Source: Deinococcales bacterium
Lineage (GTDB): Bacteria; Deinococcota; Deinococci; Deinococcales; JAAFIG01
Length of the DNA stretch: 39,127 bases
Direction: 5' to 3'
Assembly: GCA_025359505.1 (NCBI GenBank)
Contig: JANYHH010000061.1
Coordinates: forward strand, 1 to 39,127
Position numbers and translations under genes: made by a program. The stretch's first letter is position 1. Each line of letters starts with the position of its first letter. Shown one piece after another: positions 33,294 to 39,127 of the stretch. The notes beneath the pieces are model-generated. The model saw only the letters and a program-made list of their open reading frames with translations, was not told the DNA's origin and made no database searches.

Positions 33294-34127
33294 GTGAGCC
33301 TCGCTGCCGGAATCGTTTACCTCGTCCCCACGCCGATCGGCAATCTGGGCGACATGACCTTGCGCTCACTCGAAATTTTAAAAACCGTGGACGCGATTGC
33401 CTGCGAGGACACGCGGCACTCGCGCAAATTACTGACGCATTTCGGGATCAACAAGCCCGTGGAGCGCCTTGACGCGCATACAATGGCGACTCGAGCCAGA
33501 GGGGTTCTGACTCGCTACCCGCGCCTCGCGTTCATCAGCGATGCGGGCAGCCCCGGACTGTCCGACCCCGGCGCGGAATTGGTGGCGATTGCCTTAGAGC
33601 TGAATTACCGCATCGAAGCGCTGCCCGGCGCGACCGCGCTGATTCCTGCGCTGGTGCTGAGCGGTTTGTCCACAGCCAGCTTCGCGTTTTACGGCTTTTT
33701 AGCCCGCAGCGGTGCGACCCGCAAAGCGCAGCTCGAGGTGATCGCCCAGAGCGCCGTGACGACCGCCATTTACGAATCACCGCACCGCATCGTGCAGACC
33801 TTGGAGCAATTGATGATGGTCTGCGGTGCTGAGCGTCCATGTGCGGTCGCCCGCGAACTCAGCAAGCTCCACGAAGAGGTGTACAGAGGCTCGCTCCAAA
33901 CGGCTCACGCGCATTTCGGTGCTGGCACGGTGCGCGGCGAGATCGTGCTGATCGTATCTGGCAAACCCGTCAGTCTCGAGGTCATGGATTTTGACGCGCT
34001 CGCCCGCGACTTGCGATTGGAGGGTCAAAGCGTCAAAGAGATTCGCGCCGCATTGCAAGCCTTGGGCGCAGATCGTAACGCCGCCTATGACGCGGCGCTG
34101 AACGCGCAGCGCCAAACTGAATCCTGA
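33294..34127 (+). CDS. rsmI: 16S rRNA (cytidine(1402)-2'-O)-methyltransferase
   Basis: 277 residues. It begins [19 protein letters not shown] and has the YraL/RsmI blocks [54 protein letters not shown] and VYRGSL. It is an SAM-dependent tetrapyrrole-methylase-fold enzyme that methylates the ribose of C1402 in 16S rRNA. GTG 33294 is the first start giving the family beginning. Confidence 0.96.
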   Translation: MSLAAGIVYLVPTPIGNLGDMTLRSLEILKTVDAIACEDTRHSRKLLTHFGINKPVERLDAHTMATRARGVLTRYPRLAFISDAGSPGLSDPGAELVAIALELNYRIEALPGATALIPALVLSGLSTASFAFYGFLARSGATRKAQLEVIAQSAVTTAIYESPHRIVQTLEQLMMVCGAERPCAVARELSKLHEEVYRGSLQTAHAHFGAGTVRGEIVLIVSGKPVSLEVMDFDALARDLRLEGQSVKEIRAALQALGADRNAAYDAALNAQRQTES

Positions 34128-34212
34128 ACAGCACCTAGCCTCGAGCCTTTTTCTGGTGCGTGGTAAAGTTTCAAAAGATTGTCTGGAACACCGTCTTTCA
34201 CTGGGGGAACGA

Positions 34213-35178
34213 ATGAAACGAATTGGAGTCCTGACTTCCGGCGGCGATGCACCCGGCATGAACGCCGCGATTCGCGCCGTGGTACGCACGGGCGCTGCCA
34301 AGGGCATCGAAGTGATCGGTGTGCGGCGCGGCTACGCCGGGATGATGGACGGCGAGTTTGAAACCCTCGGGCCCCGTTCGGTCGCCAACACCGTGCAGCG
34401 CGGCGGCACGATTCTACTGACGGCTCGTTGCAAGGCGTTTTACACTCCGGAAGGTCGCGCCATCGGCGCGAGCAAACTCAAAGAGGCAGGCATCGAAGGC
34501 TTGGTCGTGATCGGCGGCGACGGCTCGTTCCACGGGGCGCACTACTTGGAGTTGGAGCATGATATCAAATCCGTCGGCGTGCCCGGCACGATTGACAATG
34601 ACCTTTACGGCACGGATTACACCATCGGCTACGACACGGCCGTCAACACCGCGCTCTCGGCGATTGATCGCATCCGCGACACGGCCGCCAGCCACGAGCG
34701 GCTGTTTTTCATCGAAGTGATGGGTCGTCACGCGGGCTTCATCGCGCTGGATGTCGGCATTGCGGGTGGCGCAGAGGAAATTCTGATCCCAGAGCGCCCC
34801 GAAAGCTTGGAGCAAGTCATCGAGATTGTGCGCGAGAGCGCCAAGAAGGGCAAAACCTCGAGCATCATCATCGTCGCCGAAGGCTACGAGGGCGGCGGTT
34901 TGAAGGTCATGGATACGGTGAGTAAAGCCACTGGCTTGGATGCGAGGGTCAGCATTCTGGGTCACGTGCAGCGCGGCGGCAGCCCGACCGCCTCGGATCG
35001 CGTGCTGGCCAGTCGCTTGGGCAACGCGGCCGTGATCGCGCTGCTGGACGGTAAAAGCGACGTGATGGTCGGCATTCACGCGGGCGAAGTCGTGCACGTC
35101 CCGCTGCATGAAACGTGGGAGAAGAAAAAAGACGTGTCGCTCGAGATGCGGGAGCTGGCCAAGACCTTGGCGATGTGA
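34213..35178 (+). CDS. pfkA: 6-phosphofructokinase (ATP-type)
   Basis: 321 residues, normal for bacterial PfkA. It starts [20 protein letters not shown] (ATP site) and has [31 protein letters not shown] with the catalytic Asp, [11 protein letters not shown] and [15 protein letters not shown]. It converts fructose-6-phosphate to fructose-1,6-bisphosphate. ATG 34213 follows GGGGA; the upstream frame to 34156 has no family match. Just after the gene, GTCGCT/AGCGAC (35202-35219) could form a short hairpin but has no T-run. Confidence 0.97.
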   Translation: MKRIGVLTSGGDAPGMNAAIRAVVRTGAAKGIEVIGVRRGYAGMMDGEFETLGPRSVANTVQRGGTILLTARCKAFYTPEGRAIGASKLKEAGIEGLVVIGGDGSFHGAHYLELEHDIKSVGVPGTIDNDLYGTDYTIGYDTAVNTALSAIDRIRDTAASHERLFFIEVMGRHAGFIALDVGIAGGAEEILIPERPESLEQVIEIVRESAKKGKTSSIIIVAEGYEGGGLKVMDTVSKATGLDARVSILGHVQRGGSPTASDRVLASRLGNAAVIALLDGKSDVMVGIHAGEVVHVPLHETWEKKKDVSLEMRELAKTLAM

Positions 35179-35410
35179 AGCCAGTTCAGGGCGGTGCGGT
35201 GGTCGCTCGAGGGAGCGACGGGCGATTCTCGAGACGATGCGCTCGAACGTCAGCAAATGCCGAGCCATCACAAATCTCGAGCACGAGTATCTGGGTGTGA
35301 TCTCGAGGTGAATTTCAGATTAGACTTGTTCGGCACGTTCAGCGTTTCTCGCGTGCTGGACAACGCTTCCTCGAGATCCGTTTCAGGAATGATCGGATGA
35401 TGTCTTGGTA

Positions 35411-35989
35411 TCAACTGCCGGGGATGCGTTTGTTGTCAGCCGCCAGTAGCGCCGGGGTTTGAATGCGCTTGGCCCTCGTCGCCGGGGTTTTGGCGAGCTT
35501 GATCCAGCGCAGTACGAAGCGTGTGCTGGCAGGCGGAAAACCAGCGAACTGAGCGGCGGCTCGAGGATGAGCTTCCAAGGCTGCAATCAAGTCGCTCGGC
35601 AGCTCGAGGGCGTCGACATCAGCCATGTACTCCCACAGCCCTGCACGTTTGGATGCGGCTATTGCCGTCAGTCCGCTCGCCTGCATTCGCCCAGCGACGA
35701 TCAACTTGTCTGCCCTGTCCTTGTAGCTTTGCGCCCAGTGCTGCACGCGGCGCGGGCCAATCAGTTGCATCGTGCGGTCATCGTCGAGTTTTCGTGCAAT
35801 GCCATCGATCCACCCGAAGCACAGCAGTTCATCGAGAACTTGTTGCTTTGAAACGTAGCGCTCGCCCGTGTGTTTCTTGAACGTCACGACCCAGACGCTC
35901 GCTTGCTGCGTGTGATGCGTCTCGAGCCACGCACGCAGTTGCTCGGTTGAAGACACTTCGACTTGCTCGAAATTCTCGGTTTTAATCAT
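35411..35989 (-). CDS. YdeI/OmpD-associated family protein
   Basis: 192 residues. The family block is visible in WVVTFKKHTGERYVSKQQVL, DELLCFGWIDGIARKLDDDR, MQLIGPRRVQHWAQSYKDRA, GLWEYMADVDALELPSDL, and a C-terminal half rich in basic helices (KLAKTPATRAKRIQTPA). Function is not established; relatives are linked to stress or antimicrobial resistance. ATG 35989 was chosen; a GTG at 36010 in the same frame also fits the AAGGA ribosome site. Confidence 0.82.
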   Translation of the reverse strand: MIKTENFEQVEVSSTEQLRAWLETHHTQQASVWVVTFKKHTGERYVSKQQVLDELLCFGWIDGIARKLDDDRTMQLIGPRRVQHWAQSYKDRADKLIVAGRMQASGLTAIAASKRAGLWEYMADVDALELPSDLIAALEAHPRAAAQFAGFPPASTRFVLRWIKLAKTPATRAKRIQTPALLAADNKRIPGS

Positions 35990-36046
35990 TGGTGATTTTT
36001 CCTTGTTCACGAAGCTCGAGGGCGCTAGGAATGTTTAATCGTTCGA

Positions 36047-36622
36047 CTAGCCACGGGTTTTAGCGCTCGAACGCAGCAAGCGGCGGCGCACCCGCTTCAA
36101 CCAATCGCGCTCAGCCTCGAGCTGCGCGATAGCGAGTTCGACCATCATCAGACCTTCCTCAACCATCGGCCCGTCGTACTTGCCGAAACTCACCAGCGTC
36201 TGGCGCTCTCGGGTCAGCGTGTCCTCGATGAACTCTGCCCGAGCCTCGAGCACTCGGGTGCGCGTGGCGCGGTCGGCGTGCGCGGACATCGCCAGCCAGA
36301 TCAGGAACGGTTGCGGTGGTCTGCTCGTGGCCCACTCGTCGCGTCCCAGTGAATGAGCGAGTTCGTGCGTCCCAGCGGGCGTGATCGCGTAGACCTGCCG
36401 CTCGGGGCCGCCGCTTTCACTGCTCCTTGGTGCGACTGCGATATACCCCTGATTTGCCAGCTTACGCAGCGAGTAATAGACCTGCGGGCGCGAAACGCTG
36501 ACCCAATCGTGGACCTCGCGGTGCTCGAGTTCTGCTTTGAGATCGTAACCGTGGCGGGGTTGCTCCGCGATCACGCTGAGAATCACCAAATCTGCGGGGG
36601 TGAGTACAGTCTGGGTTGACAC
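36047..36622 (-). CDS. PadR-family transcriptional regulator
   Basis: About 191 residues. The N-terminal winged helix is typical: LTPADLVILSVIAEQPRHGY, SVSRPQVYYSLRKLANQGYI and the wing RQVYAITPAGTHEL. The C-terminal half is a helical dimerisation domain. GTG 36622 was chosen because a TATACT box lies 6 nt upstream. It is divergent from the DHA2-type exporter, and a 23-bp inverted repeat lies between them, so it probably represses both itself and the exporter, as many PadR proteins do. Confidence 0.9.
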   Translation of the reverse strand: MSTQTVLTPADLVILSVIAEQPRHGYDLKAELEHREVHDWVSVSRPQVYYSLRKLANQGYIAVAPRSSESGGPERQVYAITPAGTHELAHSLGRDEWATSRPPQPFLIWLAMSAHADRATRTRVLEARAEFIEDTLTRERQTLVSFGKYDGPMVEEGLMMVELAIAQLEAERDWLKRVRRRLLRSSAKTRG

Positions 36623-36628
36623 CAAACT

Positions 36629-36634
36629 AGTATA
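36629..36634 (-). promoter_or_regulatory. -10 element TATACT, leaderless start of padR
   Basis: On the minus strand TATACT is followed by 6 nt and GTG 36622. The operator-like palindrome begins 12 bp upstream of it. Confidence 0.55.
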
Positions 36635-36645
36635 AATGAGATGCT

Positions 36646-36668
36646 AACTCGTCTAAGTAAGACGAGTT
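36646..36668. promoter_or_regulatory. 23-bp inverted repeat, probable PadR operator
   Basis: AACTCGTCT and AGACGAGTT are perfect 9-bp arms around a 5-bp centre. It overlaps the -35 area of padR and lies 54 bp upstream of the exporter start. Size and position fit a dimeric winged-helix regulator. Confidence 0.65.
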
Positions 36669-36721
36669 TTATCCTGCCAAGAACGCAAGTTGTATTCCCT
36701 CGAGCTGCTCAAGGAGACCCC

Positions 36722-38353
36722 ATGACTCAATCCAGTGCGCCCATCCAACCGAATTCAGCTCAGCTTCTGGATGACCGCACCAAGGGACTGATCCTGCTAG
36801 GCACGATGCTCGGGCTGTTCCTCTCAGCGCTCGATCAGACCATTGTCGCCACCGCGCTGCCGCGCATCGTGCGCGACCTCAATGGCTTATCGCTCTATGC
36901 GTGGGCCACCACTGCGTATTTGCTCACCAGCACCGCGACCGTCCCGATTTACGGCAAGCTATCGGACATCTACGGGCGCAGACCGATTCTCGTTTTTGGC
37001 ATCGTCGTTTTCCTGCTCGGCTCGGTGTTGTGCGGACTGGCGGGCATTGAAGCGTGGGGTGGGGCGCTCGGCGGCGGGATGCTGCAACTGGTGATCTTTC
37101 GCGCTGTACAGGGCATTGGGGCAGGCGCGTTCGCCTCGACTGCATTTTCAATCATCGCTGATCTGTACCCACCCCAACAGCAGGCCAAGTACCAAGGCAT
37201 CCTCGGCGCAGTCTACGGACTCTCGAGCGTGATCGGGCCGCTGCTCGGCGGCTTCCTGACCGATTTCGTCTCTTGGCGCTGGGTGTTTTACGTCAACATC
37301 CCAATTGGGCTGGTTGCGCTGGCGCTGATCCTCTCCAAAATGCCCGTATTGACAAGCAGCAAGCCAGCCCGCGTGGACGTACTCGGTGCGGCGCTGATCG
37401 TCGTCCTCACCGTGCCACTGCTGCTGGCCTTCACGTGGGGCGCGGACGGTAGCTACGGCTGGGCAAGTCCGACGCTGCTGGGGCTGTTCGCGCTGTTGGC
37501 GCTGGCACTCGTGGCGCTTTTAATCGTGGAAGCGTGGCACGAAAGCCCGATTCTGCCACTGAAACTTTTCAAGAATCCGACCTTCGCTTGGGCGGTCACA
37601 GCGCGGTTCTTCGTGGGCGCGGTGTTTTTGGGAGCATTGCTATTCCTGAGTTTGTACCTCGTCAACGTGCAAGGGGTCAGCGCCACGCAGGCCGGAACGG
37701 CCGTGATCCCATTGACGTTCGGCTTAATCGTCGGGGCGCTCAGCGCGGGCAATCTCGCATCAAAACTCGGTGCGTATAAAAGCCTGATCGTCGGTGGCGT
37801 GATGCTGATCGTCCTTGGGTTCGTGTTGCTCTCGAGCCTATCTGCAACGACGCCGTACTGGTTGGTGGTGCTCTACATGATCGTATTGGGTTTAGGGTTT
37901 GGGCCGGTGCTACCGCTGTACACATTGGCGCTGCAAACGTCGGCTCAGCCCTCGGAAATCGGCGTGGCGACCGCCACTGGACAGTTTTTTCAATCGATGG
38001 GCGGCACGATTGGCACGGCGATTTTCGGCGCGGTTCTGAGCGCGACACTGACAGCCGGACTGAAGACTGATGTCGCTCCGCTCATTGCCAGCGCCCCAAA
38101 TGCGATTCGCGCTGAACTCAGTTCGCTGACCCAGCCCGGCGCGGACGCCAGCCGCGAATTGGGCGTGATCGTCGCCCAATCTAAAGACAAACCCGCTGAC
38201 CCTACGCTCGGGGCCGTCGTGCTGGCGCTGCGCTCGAGCTTCGCGGCGGCGGTGTCAAAAGTGTATTTGGTCAGCGTGTTCGTGGCGCTGTTGGCGCTGC
38301 TCGCCTCGCTCGCTATACCGGGCAAGCGGCTCGAGCTGAAGCAAGCCCGCTAA
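36722..38353 (+). CDS. MFS drug exporter, DHA2 (EmrB/QacA) family
   Basis: 543 residues with about 14 membrane helices. LSALDQTIVATALPRIVRDL is the D1 motif of the DHA2 family, GKLSDIYGRRPILVFG is motif A, and GPLLGGFLTDFVSWRWVFYV is motif C and its neighbour. It should export drugs or other amphipathic compounds by proton antiport; the substrate is unknown. ATG 36722 follows AAGGAG. It is divergent from padR, which likely controls it. Confidence 0.92.
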   Translation: MTQSSAPIQPNSAQLLDDRTKGLILLGTMLGLFLSALDQTIVATALPRIVRDLNGLSLYAWATTAYLLTSTATVPIYGKLSDIYGRRPILVFGIVVFLLGSVLCGLAGIEAWGGALGGGMLQLVIFRAVQGIGAGAFASTAFSIIADLYPPQQQAKYQGILGAVYGLSSVIGPLLGGFLTDFVSWRWVFYVNIPIGLVALALILSKMPVLTSSKPARVDVLGAALIVVLTVPLLLAFTWGADGSYGWASPTLLGLFALLALALVALLIVEAWHESPILPLKLFKNPTFAWAVTARFFVGAVFLGALLFLSLYLVNVQGVSATQAGTAVIPLTFGLIVGALSAGNLASKLGAYKSLIVGGVMLIVLGFVLLSSLSATTPYWLVVLYMIVLGLGFGPVLPLYTLALQTSAQPSEIGVATATGQFFQSMGGTIGTAIFGAVLSATLTAGLKTDVAPLIASAPNAIRAELSSLTQPGADASRELGVIVAQSKDKPADPTLGAVVLALRSSFAAAVSKVYLVSVFVALLALLASLAIPGKRLELKQAR

Positions 38354-38466
38354 TTTATCTATTCGACTTTTCGCAACATGACAGAAGACGCAACTCACTG
38401 GGTTCTATCTCGCATCCGAGGGCAAACCTCCGCCTTCTCAACTACGAATAGAAAATGAGGCTCACC

Positions 38467-38973
38467 ATGATTCAACTTTTTCCAGAAACAACGAAATACG
38501 GCATGGGTACGTTCGCCAAGCGCCGACCGCAAGTTTTTCAAAAGTTCCTCGAACTCGCCAATGAAATTATGAACGTCGAGAGCGGACTGTCGCCACTCGA
38601 GCGCGAGTTAGTCGGTGCTCACGTGTCAATGAAATTCGGTTGCGATTTCTGCCATTTGGGACATTTAGATACCGCTGACGCCATCGCTGGCCCTGAGGTG
38701 CGTTCGCTGGTGAGTCAGCCGACCGCGCAGCTTAAAGCCTTATTCGATTTCGCCGATAAGGTCGTCGGGAACGAAGTCACAGACGAAGAAGTGCAGAAGG
38801 TTCTGGATGTTGGATACCTTGAGAAAGCAGTCGAAGATGTGATCTTTGCCGCGTCACTCTTTGGATTCGCTAATCGCATGGTCACAGGTTTTGGTATTCA
38901 TTACGTTGAAGAGCGCGATCAGCAATCCTCGAGAAACTTAGCCAAAAGCTATCTGATGTCCGTCAGACGGTAA
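38467..38973 (+). CDS. carboxymuconolactone decarboxylase / AhpD-like protein
   Basis: 168 residues, a single helical CMD domain. SPLERELVGAHVSMKFGCDF followed by CHLGHLDTA gives the CxxCxxxH motif of AhpD-type thiol peroxidase partners (Cys-Asp-Phe-Cys). Such proteins reduce disulphides linked to alkyl hydroperoxide detoxification, or are of unknown substrate. ATG 38467 follows GAGG; four codons upstream another ATG exists. It lies 113 bp after the exporter. Confidence 0.85.
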   Translation: MIQLFPETTKYGMGTFAKRRPQVFQKFLELANEIMNVESGLSPLERELVGAHVSMKFGCDFCHLGHLDTADAIAGPEVRSLVSQPTAQLKALFDFADKVVGNEVTDEEVQKVLDVGYLEKAVEDVIFAASLFGFANRMVTGFGIHYVEERDQQSSRNLAKSYLMSVRR

Positions 38974-39013
38974 ATAGCATGAATCCAGTCTAACTACTGG
39001 ACACTTCTCAAGT

Positions 39014-39043
39014 TTGCACGTTCCCCACGCAATCTGAGACAAT
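39014..39043 (+). promoter_or_regulatory. possible promoter TTGCAC-18-GACAAT
   Basis: TTGCAC (39014-39019) and GACAAT (39038-39043) are spaced 18 bp and lie upstream of the gene at 39081. Confidence 0.4.
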
Positions 39044-39080
39044 AGCGGCTACTCCGTCCGACCAAGGAGAAAGTAGCCAC

Positions 39081-39127
39081 ATGAATCATAAACCCGTGCG
39101 AGACGCCCTGCAAGCCCACTTCGACCT
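39081..39127 (+). CDS. start of an unidentified gene (3' end outside window)
   Basis: ATG 39081 follows AAGGAG (about 11 nt upstream). The 15 complete codons give MNHKPVRDALQAHFD. Too short to identify. Confidence 0.6.
   Translation, partial: MNHKPVRDALQAHFD

Noticed and set aside
34414..35271. 285-aa open frame on the minus strand
   Set aside because: Antisense to pfkA, which has full catalytic motifs.
36616..36636. TTGACA/TATAAA as forward promoter of the DHA2 exporter
   Set aside because: Spacing is 9 bp; the TTGACA also covers the start of padR, so the match is probably chance.

Overview
The window reads as chromosomal DNA of moderately high G+C from a bacterium that is most likely a member of the Deinococcota (Deinococcus-Thermus) or a close relative. 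Three observations support this. Ribosomal proteins L13 and L10 look most like their Deinococcus/Thermus counterparts. Many genes start 5-8 nt after a -10 hexamer TANNNT, the leaderless arrangement known to be common in Deinococcus. The neighbourhood is a mix of housekeeping and stress genes with no phage, IS element or CRISPR. The phylum call is inference; no 16S rRNA gene is present.

The dominant signal is not a gene. The palindrome CTCGAG occurs about 240 times by hand count, roughly once per 160 bp, where base composition predicts about 13. It sits in all three reading frames of genes (as Leu-Glu, Ser-Ser/Arg or Xaa-Arg-Xaa) and between genes. It also sits at the unit boundaries of short tandem repeats and in paired intergenic hairpins. 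It behaves like the cyanobacterial highly iterated palindrome HIP1 but with a different core.

Layout. 0-5.3 kb: a gene tail, two small unknown genes read leftward, an aldehyde dehydrogenase, a universal stress protein, a short-chain dehydrogenase, an unknown gene, a frameshifted VOC-family gene ending in a tandem repeat, and a hairpin-bearing gap. 5.3-11.3 kb: mutS, then a leftward set of SlyD-like FKBP, an unknown gene and a large APC-type permease. 11.4-18.2 kb: a double-domain aldehyde dehydrogenase, an MFS exporter and a large beta-propeller lipoprotein. 18.2-24.0 kb: a stress/envelope district with a 17M-like protein, an AI-2E family permease and a GlsB-like protein read left, and a tight four-gene operon read right (YihY, two DUF1990 proteins, a membrane protein). 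24.0-27.8 kb: a ribbon-helix-helix-like protein, an NmrA-family reductase, a zinc-peptidase-like lipoprotein and a largely gene-free stretch. 27.8-30.2 kb: rplM-rpsI read left and rplJ-rplL read right from a shared 420-bp gap. 30.2-35.2 kb: fabD, a small lipoprotein, a MazG-like protein, a membrane-anchored small protein, a DUF104-like protein, rsmI and pfkA. 35.4-39.1 kb: a YdeI-like protein, a PadR regulator divergent from a DHA2-family exporter, an AhpD-like protein and the first codons of another gene.

Two styles of translation start coexist. One set (rplM, rplJ, rplL, the 17M-like gene, GlsB, the APC permease, pfkA and others) has a Shine-Dalgarno sequence. The other set (both aldehyde dehydrogenases, usp, mutS, fabD, rsmI, padR, the lipoproteins) has a -10 box directly before the start codon and little or no leader. 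This rule was used here to choose several start codons.
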